64,000 bases of DNA from Rotaria sp. Silwood1. Taxonomy: Eukaryota; Rotifera; Eurotatoria; Philodinida; Philodinidae. Below are positions 31,818 to 44,951 of the stretch, one piece after another (positions within the stretch are counted from its first letter, which is position 1; each line of letters starts with the position of its first letter). Under the pieces are notes generated by a model that had not been told where the DNA came from, ran no database searches, and worked only from the letters and a program-made list of their open reading frames with translations. The DNA is taken from NCBI GenBank assembly GCA_905250075.1, contig CAJNOP010000016.1, positions 591,661 to 655,660 of the forward strand. The letters run 5' to 3'. The position numbers and the translations under genes are program-made.

Positions 31818-34800
31818 ATGTACAGTGGAATACCTCGAGCAGTAGCTGATCTCTGGTAAAGACTCTTATTTGAATTTTTCATGCAATTATTTCCTGTTTG
31901 TCTTTTATTTAGTGAGAACGATGATCTTGCAACAATGATCATTGTCGATAGTATGTTTGGATTTACAACACATAAAATGAATGTTCGTTTTCGACCAAAC
32001 CGTCGTTTATCACCACAATGGAAATTAGCTGTAGAAAAATTTCAACAACATCTTGATTATGAACAATGTTTTACTGAATTGACTTCCATTGGAAACTGGT
32101 ATGATCATCTACTTGCACGTAAAAGTTCAGCACAATTAACTGCTCTTAAAGAACATGTGAGTAAAAAAAAAAAACATCAAAAATATTAGAAAATATTAAA
32201 CAAATAATTTAGATGTTCCGTTTTTTACATTTATTCAATAAAAATTCCGGTGTTACACTTGAGCCATGCCATCGTTATTCAACAGAAAATTTCGGAGGAA
32301 AAGTAGTGGCTACAAAAGAATGGTAAGACAGATTGTTTGCAAAAAAAACAAATTGCATACCTTATTTTACGGATTATTCATTCACCTGTGAAAAAAATAA
32401 TTTAAAAAAACATCACACCTTTATAGGCAATGTAGAATTTATTGTGATATTATTATGTTAACTTTCTTTTCATTATAAACTAGTTGAATGATTTATTCAT
32501 GACTAACTTTTTTTCATTTGATATAGATTGTTAAGGTGATTGATTATGTATTTGAGGTTGTCATCATGTTAAAAATAATTAATTTTAGTAAAATTTCATT
32601 AGAAAAATACAAAGAATAGGTGATTGAAAAATATCAGTTTGCTTTGAATTGTCTATATACTTTCATTTAAATAATATATGATTATTACGACGAATGCATT
32701 GATCAACAGCTCTTATTTTTTCTTTGATATTGAGAACATATCATCTTCTATGTTTTCCTCGATGAAAAAATAAATGTATTCGTTCTAACGGATTAATACT
32801 ATGAAAAGAAAAATTCGTGTAGGTATCTTTGTTTCATACTTTACAGTGTTAGTTAACTTAATGGCTTTGCTTTAATCATGCCAAAGGAACAGATAATAGT
32901 TACTTTACACAAGAAACGATGATACAGTTTAATTTTTACTTAGTGAAACTTCTTTATATGATCATCTCCTGATATTGGGCAGTCTACAATCCATTCAAGC
33001 GAATGAACCTCTTCAATATTAGCATCTCTTTGTTCTAAGCAATAGGCACTTATTTGTGGCCCTCAAAAACAATAACAACATCTGTAATGTGGGCGACATA
33101 TGTTCTATCACTTAAGCGCACAATTAAAAAACGAAATTATGTGAAATTCGTTGTAATAAACAATCATAGGATGCATATAAAAAAGGAAATGGATTAAATG
33201 TAAAAATTAAAAAGAGAAAAACAAAACAATATTAGACAATAGCAACAGTACTTGTGTAACATCGAGTCTTGTTAAAACTACTGATTTATTTCTGATTTAA
33301 AAAGTTTAATTAATATAATTCTTGGAAACAAGAAAAAGATTATCTTGTTCTACACAAAAAATAATCGCAACTGAATATTTAATAACGAATGTGACAGAAT
33401 CAATAGTCATCTTAGTCCTTTTTTTTTCAAAAGATTTAGCTTTTGATTCTCAACAAAATTGTATATTTTCATGAATGCATCAATGGTTCCTCGGTTTTCG
33501 ATATACCATATCAAAAAGTATTACTTTCTAGTTTTATCTTTTTTTGTAAAAGTTTTGGTATCTCACATATTAGTTGTACAAGCGACGTCGTTTTTGACTG
33601 TATTCTGTGCTCGTTTATTACTGGCAAATTTCCATTGATATTAAATAATCTAACTAATACGTGGTGCAAAATTTTTTACAATAATGTTAAAGTCTATTAT
33701 ACTATATTGCCGATTTCTAAAGTGATTAAACATTTTTTTTTGTTAAAGAGAACAATATTTTTACTACAAATCATTGTACCAGACATATTTTTCCACAAGG
33801 AACCTGAGGAGAAGGAAAAGTCCAAAATTAAACACTTTCAAAAAAGTTCTTGCAAGCTCACTATGAAGCAGTAGTATTTTTTTTTAATTTTCTGTTAATT
33901 TTTTCTAAATTAGAAGAGAAATAAAAAAAAATGTTTCATGTTGATTTTTTTAGCGGAAAGAGTGCTCTTTTCCATGGTGTATCGGAAGTTAAATTTACTT
34001 ATGACTTCAATACCAACATATAACTTTTTCTAAAAAAAGATTCAATAAATTGGTTATTCTTATGATTTGAAATAACTTGAATAAAGAATACAAAAAGAAT
34101 TCAATTCATACATAATTTCTGAAGATGATGGCTCACGTTCTGATAAATTGATATTGTCGGAAAAGGCTGTATTTTACAGAAATTTCATTTTTCAAACTTT
34201 TTTTTATTTAAGAATCAGAGACAAATCTTTAAGAAATTGCCAAAGATGATAGTTTTTGATGTGCTACATTTCGATTTATTGTTGTTCCTACTTGATTCAT
34301 TCATGTAGCTCAAAACAATTTAAAAATATTGACTTTTCAAGTTGAAGAAATGTTATTAGACCTTTTTTTGGATGTGTTTGGTTTCGGACTTTTTCTTCTC
34401 GTTAGGCTTGTTCTGGAAAAATATTTTTGATACTAAAGTTGTAATTCGAACATTGCTCTTTCCACCAAAAAACGTTTGATTGATGTACAATTCGGCAATA
34501 TAGTATAGTAGAATTTTGATATTTTTGTAAAGATTTTCGTATTGTATATTAATTAGCACATTGATTATTCGAAGACTGAAGGGCATTCCTGCGAGTTATG
34601 AGTCTCAATACAAATTACGTTAAATATAAACGAAGAGCGATTCTTATTCAACTATGTCTATATTCGCTTCGAATAGTTAAGAAAATGTTATAAATGGTAT
34701 TATCACTTTCAATTATTGCTATACTAAGCAAGAGAAATTTGATTATTAAAACCTCGAAATAGATCATTATTTTTTCAACAAGCTTTAATGAACTATGAAT

Positions 34801-37800
34801 ACGAATTATCTAGGATATGGATGTTAGTATTCTCTGTGTCCAAATCCTGATTATCACATCTCTTTTATTTATATCATTATTATTATTATTATTAAAAAAG
34901 ATAATATCAACAGTTAATGTGGCATTTAAAACATCTTTCTAACTACTCGAAGCTCATATATCTATAGTTGAGTAGAGATCACTCTTTGTTTAAATATAAA
35001 CCAACTTTTATTGAGATCCAAAACTGTTATTTATCCATAGGTTGGCATTGCTTTTACTAATCGAAAAAATGTCGACAAAATTTTGTTTTGAGACTCTCAA
35101 TCAACAAGATGAAGATATTTTATTGCATACAAGAAAAGTGACAGACGTATAAGTACACTAACAAGAGATAATAATGTATGAAAAATATTCAAGAACAAAA
35201 TTCACGACAAGACCATATGCTTTATTTGAATGGATATTGATGTCCGTGTTGGGTATGCATGTGGATATCAGTCTTCTCTTCACAACTACTTCTACAGTCG
35301 CACAGCCCACCCTTAGTAGAGTCACTTAATGACATTTGCAATATTTTCAACATTGTTTCTTCTGGCAAAATTGATCCATACCTATCTATGTTTCACTCCT
35401 ATATCAATTGGTGATGGTTCATATGATTGCTAAAACTTTCAATTACTTGTAGGATCAAAGAATTATATTTACTATGTTAAATGAGACAAATAAGAAATTT
35501 AACAATCACGGAAGATTCAAGTATAAGAACACAAGATTGCATGCCATCATTGAACTCAATGATGGTATCATGATAGTTTAGTGTCTTATGTCAATAAGAC
35601 TCCTCAGTTTTCAAATAATCAATGGGCTAATTAATTAGATTTTCCATTATCAATGGAAGTTTATCAGTAATAAACGAACACAGATTAAAGTCAAAAATAG
35701 CATCGCTTGAAAAATTAACATGTGTGATAGACAACTTATGAGAAAACATAAAGCTAGAAGTCAGGACTTGTCGATATGGTATATTAGAAAACTAAGAAAC
35801 ATTCATTCACTAATAAACATATACAGTTTTCTAGAGAATCAAAAGCTGACTCTTTCGAAAAAAAATACTAAGAGGACTATTTATTCTATTGCACCAGTTA
35901 GTTTTCAAAAAGAAAATTAATAAACTGAAAACTTCCCAATAATGCACATTTTCATAAAGTAAACACTTTTAACTGGTTCCCGTGATATCTAAAATAAAAA
36001 GTTTCTACTGCATATCAAATAAGAAAAACATGGAGTTTTCGTTTTTTTTTTTTATTGTAAACAACCGTATATTTCATAATGAATTAATATCTTAGGGCTG
36101 TCAATGATAAGATTGAAATGTTAATTGGATGCATTGCTGAATTAAGTCCTGAAGAAGAACAAGCTTTCCTGAAACCAGGTATCAATGATTTTTCAGTTAT
36201 GTATTCATGTCGTAAAAAATGTTCTCAATTATGGCTTGGACCTGCTGGTATTTATATGATACATTATTTGTTTAATATAATTTTTTTATCTCTTTTGTTT
36301 AGCTTATATCAATCATGATTGTCGTGCTAATTGCAAAGTAGATTAATTTTTTAGATATATATATATATATTAAAGTATTATAATATATTTTGGTCTAGTT
36401 TGTAGCTACAGGTGTAAGTTCAGCTTATATTCATGTACTTCGTCCGATTGAAATTGGTGATGAAATAACTTGTTGTTATGGATCGGATTTTTTCGGTGAT
36501 AATAATTCACTTTGTGAATGTCATAGCTGTGAAATGTAAATTAATTTGTCTAAATCTTAATATCTTATGATCAATATAAATATATTTTAGACTTGGTAAA
36601 GGTGCATTTCTAGAAAAAAATTCATCAATTACAAGATCTATAACAAATACTGATCTTGTTTCAATTGAAGAAATTTCACCCTCAAATGTTCCAGATGAAC
36701 AAACAACAGCATCACCGCAGATGAATATAATTATTCCTACACGTTTACGTCAAACTGATAAACGTCTTCTACGTAAAATTCATTCAGCAAATAATATCAT
36801 TCAGAAACCAGAAAAAAGTATGAAGCTAAATCAATATAATAAATACAAAGCATTATTCATAGATTTTTTTTAGAAACAACTAATGAAGAAACAAGTACAA
36901 CAGTTTCTAAACAGTCCCCAGTCATCTATCGCAATAAAAATGGCCAATTTGCTCCTTCGCCAAATGGACCGAAATCTATAAAAACGGTAAAAAAAATTCT
37001 TAATAAACTACTGTTATTTAATATATTATATAAATTTAGTCTTCTCGAAAGAAGAAATCAACATGTACGATTGATTCTCCATTACAATCACTTTCACCAA
37101 CATATTCCTTATCAACTTCAAATAAATTAACATCACGACGAAGACAAAGTAGTTCAAATTCATCTACATCAAAATTACCGGTGACCGTTCATCAAGATAA
37201 ATCATCAACAACAATGTCATCAATCAATTCTGATGATTCTACTTCAAATGCGCTTTCATCATCAGCAACAACCGCAGAAACTGTTACAGTAAATTCGAAT
37301 GTATGAAATCAAGAATGGTTTCTTTAAAAAAATATTACTAACGAAGGAACATACCGTAGTCTCCAATCACTTTTCGATCGAGACTACATTCAGATGAGAA
37401 CTCACAGTGATTAGTGCAAAAGCCTGAGAGGATTTAGTTGTCTGAGCCTTTATTTCTGAGATCTTGAATTTTTTTTGCATTTTTTAACAGATAGGTGCTG
37501 TTTCTCTTATGTCCCAATAAAAATTGAATTTCGACTTGAAATTTTCATTGACTTTTGAACTGCCTATTCTAAGATATGATTACTGGAAAACTCTGCAGAT
37601 GAAAAGGGCTAGCCATTGTCGAGTAACTACGTTATTCGGCAGGCATCTACAAGGAATTGTGCTCAAACTTCGATATTATCATCTATGAAATGATCTGAAC
37701 AGATCACTAACCGTTATTTGTCTCGGATTACCCATTTGATAGTATGCTGTCTACCGTGTGACATACACTCGCTCTTGTGAATGGTGTTATCGTGCTATTG

Positions 37801-38947
37801 AATTTGTCGCTAGACAGCACCTCGTACCACGTGGTAGCCAAAAGGCGGGAGTACTCTTCCTTTCTCTTTCTAGTGTTGAAAAATGCAATAAAAATTCGAT
37901 AGTTCAAAAATAAAGGCTTAAACAATAGGATTCTCTTAAGATTCTACACTAATTATGATGGTCTCATATTGTAAAGGTAGTCTCGATCAAAAAGCGATCG
38001 GATACTTAAGGGCCTTCCCCCGTAAGGCATTTGTGTGAAACATGATCTAACGGACATGTTGAAGTATATGGGAGACAATTCGGATTTACAACAGACGCTA
38101 GTTAGAGGTCATCACAGCAATACTTTATTCGAATTTTCTCTTCTAGATTGAGGAGGCGAACAGCTATTTTAGAGACACAGACGCAAATTACATGTTACAA
38201 TCACCACACACTTTGAGAGAACTAATCTGGTGTTCGGTAATGCACCTTCTCCTCAATCCTCATGCTATATATCAATAAAATTTCGTTATAATTCATTGAT
38301 TACTTCCTTATAGCATTTCTCGAGGATTAAGTAAAAGCATAGTGTACAGATATGTGTATCCAAACAGATAATAAAACAAATTTCCTATGACTAATAACAA
38401 AAGCTGCATCATGTTTCACATTTTAATTTCGCAGGAATTACATTAGCAGTTTTATTAATTTGTTTAGTTATCTACTATAACTACTCGACCATCTCGTCTT
38501 CTTTCACCTACATTGTCGATATCTTCATCTTCTTCATTTTCATCAACTTCATCAACATATCATAGAACTCGTCAACGTACTTCATCACAATATTCATCAT
38601 CATCTGGATCAGTATCAACAACTCCACAATCAAATAATCCAAATTTCCTTATTTGGCGTCCAACAATTCGTTCAAGTCGTCATTCAAGTTCATCATCGAT
38701 TAGTTCTCTATCATCAACTACTGATAGTGAACATAATAATCCTGGTGAAATATCTTCACGACGAATTGTTCCAAAATTAACAATTCGTATGAAACATGAT
38801 CCATTTTCATTAGATGATGTTGAAAATATAAAATCATCCAAATCATCTATGGTTACAACTAAAGTTGACAATAAAAAACGACCATTGGTGGATACAACGA
38901 TTCATGAAACATCATCATTGCGTGCAAAAAAACGTCGAAAAACATAG
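31818..38947 (+). CDS. KMT5: Histone H4-K20 methyltransferase, Suv4-20 / KMT5B-C type
   Basis: Nuclear SET-domain enzyme that makes di- and trimethyl H4K20. Ten exons join in frame: 31818-31855, 31913-32156, 32213-32322, 36096-36247, 36303-36337, 36399-36535, 36591-36817, 36874-36986, 37040-37300 and 38468-38947, giving 598 residues. The N-terminal Suv4-20 region has [28 protein letters not shown] and [18 protein letters not shown]. The SET core has [34 protein letters not shown], the pseudoknot motif [28 protein letters not shown] and a zinc-binding CECHSCE post-SET. The C-terminal half is Ser/Thr-rich with a basic end (RAKKRRK). The frame could also stop at 37306-37308 if the last intron is retained, because exon 9 ends at a GTATGA donor followed at once by TGA. 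Intron 3 is 3.8 kb and splits the SET domain. Confidence 0.93.
33640..34600. repeat. Inverted repeat with protein-like arms inside KMT5 intron 3
   Basis: Sequence at about 33640-33890 (plus) recurs inverted at about 34330-34600. Shared blocks include TACTATATTGCCGA, ATATTTTTCCA and a Lys/Glu-rich segment. In both arms the same frame is open (plus 33443-33874; minus 34356-34586) and ends similarly ([12 protein letters not shown] versus [12 protein letters not shown]). This suggests two inverted copies of one decayed element. No family is recognised. Confidence 0.5.
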
Positions 38948-41499
38948 GATGCAACAAAGATGAATAATTGTTATTCACATACATATATATTTATATGGCA
39001 CGGCTCAGATTGTGTTTGTGTATATATTGATTCGCTGTATTCATTGTATTGTTCGTTGTCTTTATTCAAACTTTTGATTTCGATTGTGTTTGTCATTAAA
39101 CAGAAAAAGAAATCTCATATCAAGTTACTTATTTTGAATAAAGTCCATTTTGATGCCGAAATAAGTTAAGATATAATGCAATTATTCTTAAAACTATTGT
39201 TTATCTTTCTAATACAATAATTTCATCATATGATTGGCAAATTCATCAATATATAAACAAATATATTAAGAAGTTCATCATCAATTAGATATGGTTTCTA
39301 TCTTATCTAACAGATGATAAAAAAAAAGTTTTGTATTGATTTCGTTTCCAATTATAGCGTGAAAACAGCTTATCATGGAGATTCAATAGTCTCCGCCTTA
39401 GTAAGACTAAAGTCCTTACTACAAAACTATCTAAATATTTCATCGAAAATACTTACTAAAGACTAAAAAATTAGAAGAATATGTTTGACTGAAAAGAGTT
39501 CTTTGTTCGCTTCTGAAATAGAGATCTGTCGGTTAAGCTTTTTTTGTATTTTGACTAAGAAAATTTTTCTTACCCTAATTCTATCTTACACAACATCTAC
39601 ACTCTTCTAAGTTTATCAGTGTTCGATATGGTTAAAATTTATGTAACTCAACTCGATATGACTCATCTATTTTGTAGTTCGATCTGAGTTGTCTTGAGTA
39701 CAACCAAACTGGATTCGAGTTGGACACTGACTCTTAATACTATCCTAGTTGAAAATCTCTGAAAGTAATAAATAGCAAAATAATATCCCAGTTAAGATGT
39801 GCAGAGTAACCTTTTTTCGTACACTATATATTGACTAAAGTAAAACTTGCTAATCCTTATTCTACCTTGCACATCTCTATTCTGACATTTAGAAGAAAAC
39901 ATCCTTTCATTCAAAAAATTGGTCTTAATGTCCGTCTGCTATCGAGTTTTGTAGTGATACGATAGAAGATTGTAAATAAGTAAAAATCAAATCTTCAAAG
40001 TGTCAATTGAGTTCAAAATCGACATTTTTCTAATTGTCTTTGTTAGCGAAAAAGTGTACACAATTCATAAGTGATTCCGAAAAATAAGATTTTTTCCAAC
40101 AATCGAAGATAATAAAAACCTAATAGTTTATGTCCTATTAGACTTTAATAAGCTCTCTGCAATAGCACATTATACAAAACAAAATATTAGACACTATGAT
40201 AAAAAACATCATTTAGCGTTTTAAAACGAAACTCAAGTTTTTAATAAAACTGTTCGGTACAGAACTTATAGTTTTGTAACTTGAATAAGTTGATACTACT
40301 TGAAAGCCTGTGTCATTTTGGTTATGCTCACATATAACATGTTTAATTCTTTTAAAAGTCGAGTACAAGACAAATTGATCAAATGTACTCCTCATCACTT
40401 ATTTTGTATGAAGTTCGGAAGAACATTTCAAGCCAAAAATTTTTCTGAAACTTCTCAGCCTTTGGTAAATATTTCGAATGAAAATTTTGTACACAGCTTT
40501 GTTCTAGAGACTTTACTCTTTCTAATTAGAGAGTTATCAAATCTTCACGATAAATTATTGTCATGTTATACTAAAAATAAAATTAATGAAAAACTTTAGT
40601 ATTATTCGTTAACCAACGCTCCTTATAATAAAGATTTTATATTAAACTTTGACAAAGTCTAATGATAATTTGATACGAACAAGTTATTTATAACTATTGT
40701 CTCATCGTACATGTCCAACAATGCATTTACTATAGTAAAATCTCAAGATACTATTTCAGTTTGTCTATTTGTAGACATCTAATTTGTAGTATGTGGCCAA
40801 GTGATTGAATTGATGAACACTCTGCATTAATTAAATCTTTAGAATAGACTTACAAATTAATTAGAAGAAGAATAAATCGAAGACGAAAATTTTCTGTTTG
40901 GAAAGAACAGCAATAATAAAAATTTCACAAATCGCCATTAGTAGAGGGCGTTAGTATTCAAGTCCATTGATATTCATTCCATATTATAATTTTTATTTAT
41001 TAATTATTAAAAATAAATATTCTTTTAATAGAATCATTAAATATTATAAATATTATAAAAATGAAATCTTAGATTGACAATGATTGGATGTTCTTTTATA
41101 CTCCTTGTTCATTACAAATTTAGATAGAAATGATTATTTTACAAAATATTCAATGGTGTATGTCTAAACAAGTGTTATGATATTAATTCTATATGTTTGA
41201 TGAATCATTTGTTTTTCGACGTCATATAAATTCATAAAACAAAGCATGACTCAATTGATATTCATTATCGAACTATTTGTATTGATGTTCGCACAACAAT
41301 TATCAACATGAAATATAATCAATATCAGACAACTTCAATGCTCCTTTAGCTTTTTTTTTTCAGAAGAGTTTTGGCAGTACGGATATATATATATATTATA
41401 AAATCAATAATACAGATCAAACCAATCGGATTCAAGTCAATTTGGTATGTTTATCTTTTGCAAATTATCTATTATATGGATAATTTTGAATCATACAAA
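38948..41499. other. Intergenic, no gene seen
   Basis: Downstream of KMT5. AT-rich; the open frame at 40300-40599 (plus) overlaps one on the minus strand and has no splice context. Blocks around 39540-39610 and 39820-39890 share GACTAA...TTGCTAA/TTCTTACC...ATTCTA.CTT.CACA, suggesting an old repeat. Confidence 0.45.
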
Positions 41500-41650
41500 A
41501 CGACGGTATTCCTTTAGCACGTACTCCACCGTTAATTAATAGTATCGTTATAGCTGGTGCTCCTTTTCATAGAAAAAAAATGCCCCATACACTAATTAGT
41601 GTGTGGAGCATTTTTTTTATGAAAAGGAGCACATGCTAAAGGAATACCCA
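41500..41650. repeat. Hairpin element (MITE-like)
   Basis: GGTATTCCTTTAGCA at 41506 pairs with TGCTAAAGGAATACC ending near 41648. Inside, GTGCTCCTTTTCAT pairs with ATGAAAAGGAGCAC, then CACTAATTAGTG forms the centre. The left arm has an extra unpaired segment of about 36 bp. The outer ACGACG is also near-symmetrical. It looks like a small non-autonomous element; no clear target duplication. Confidence 0.65.
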
Positions 41651-41993
41651 GAACGACGCTATTAAATTGGAATTCGACAAATATTAGATGCTTCTAAACG
41701 ACACGTACTCTGATTCTGGTATGTGTGTGTGCGTCAAAGGGTATGTGTATTGTGTGGTACTGCCTTTCTCTTCATATGATAAATAGTTGTTTGTCTAGGT
41801 CGTGAACGTCGTCATACATAATTTTAAGAATAATATGACTAAAAATCCATTGATTATCGCGTATTAGAGAGTTAGTTATCGTAAACGCAGTTCATTTGTT
41901 GAAATGAATCGTAATTGGGATACTATTTTGTATATAAAACATTTTTATTTATGAAACATAAACTCAAAAAACTTTAAAAGTATACGTGAAATT

Positions 41994-42155
41994 TTAAGAC
42001 TCGTCTTCGATTAGAGTAATAGTCGCTCCGAATTCTACTGCTGATATATTATAATTGACTGTTACTTTTAAAATACAATTTGTTAGGTAAGTTTCCGGTC
42101 CATAACCAACCCAATGAGTGCTACTCTCGAACGTGTTAGGAATAGCCTTGCATGT
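41994..42155 (-). pseudogene. Possible terminal exon or coding relic (unrecognised)
   Basis: The open frame ending at a stop at 41994 reads like protein: AIPNTFESSTHWVGYGPETY, then LTNCILKVTVNYN and FGATITLIEDES. No upstream exon with matching phase and no clear acceptor was found. It may be the last exon of an unrecognised gene or a relic. The family is unknown. Confidence 0.2.
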
Positions 42156-42688
42156 GTACTTGAATATGTAATTATAAAGAATTACTCCAAGGAAAAACAA
42201 TGCATTTAACAGCCAATTAAAAACGTGTAGGATAATATTTATATGATTTTACTCGATAAATCGAACACACCATTAAATATATATAATATTGACTTAAATC
42301 GATTTGTTCAGCATGTTTTTCTCTTAATGACGGAAATTATTTCATGTTTATTATTTTAATTTCATGTTGATTATACTAACAAATGTTTGTTCTTTGATTT
42401 CTTTAAAAAGATGTCCTTTTCGATCAGAATTATTGAAATGAAGATAAATGCATAGGAGAATACCTTGAGATCGCTGTCTTCACCAACAATATTTTTTTTT
42501 TCTATTTCCTACGTTATTTGTTTTTCGATGAGTTAACTCACCTGCTTGAGCAGTGTACTGTTTTCCGAAAAACTGATAAATTTTTATCGTTTTTTTCTAT
42601 GTTTATAATCTCCTAATTGCATAACTTAGCATTTGCGAATGAGTTATATTGTAACCAATTGCGTTTTTTTAATTTACCTATTTAATTA

Positions 42689-42945
42689 CTAGATAAAAAA
42701 AGCAATTCTATATGTAAGTGAACATTTTTTGAAAGCTCTTCGAGGTACTAAACAAGTCATCTTTTTTTCTTCGCATAAAATCTAAGAGTAAGAAAAACAA
42801 ATACATATATCGAATGAGGACTTACAAAGAATTTTCCGGTTGCTAAATGACCTGTCTTTAACTTGAGTTTATTCGATAGTTCCCGAAAACGTAATCGTAC
42901 ACGATTAAAAGTTTCAACATAGCTTCTCCATGATAATTCCAACAT
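42689..42945 (-). CDS. Possible small two-exon gene, 70 residues (unrecognised)
   Basis: Exon 1 (42826-42945) opens with ATG and reads MLELSWRSYVETFNRVRLRF onward for 40 codons to a canonical GTAAGT donor. A 44 nt intron with a pyrimidine-rich acceptor (TTACTCTTAG) leads in the same phase into exon 2 (42689-42781), which stays open for 30 codons to a TAG. The product would be basic, with a Cys-containing second half. It lies head-to-head with PDCD6 about 570 bp away. No family is recognised; short size keeps confidence low. Confidence 0.25.
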
Positions 42946-43519
42946 ACTATGTTTATTTCATATTATTTGTATGTATCTGCTCGAAGGTCGTTTTCTGAGG
43001 ATAACTGAGGACTTAAGATTTCTTTTTTTCTCCCGTGACATATATATCTAGCACATGAATGGAGCATTTGATATTTACTTAAAGGTGATCTGTCATATAC
43101 TTGACTATAGATGAGAAAAAAGAACGTTACGTTTATTCTTCATGGTAAGTATTTTGATAGGTAGAAGAAAAGAATAATTTTTATATAGTTGTCTGACAGT
43201 TTCTTTTTCTCGAATCTTCTCATGTCAATAATTGACAAATGATATCGAGACTAAACATGAGTAATTGTATTCAATATTCTATTAATTTCTTTTTCTTTCA
43301 TATTACTTCGATAAGATCAAGAAGTGATTTCTGTTGCTTTTCTTTGCTTCCCCTATTCATTATTTTATTATCCATTAATATTCGAAAGAAAAATAATTCG
43401 ATCAATAAATCTAAATACAAAAAAAAAACGAAGGCATTACGTTTATTGTTTTATTTCAGATAAGATAAACATTCATTTATTTTTTTTCTGAGTTTAACTA
43501 TCAATTTATTTCAAATAAA

Positions 43520-44951
<1,432 letters not shown>

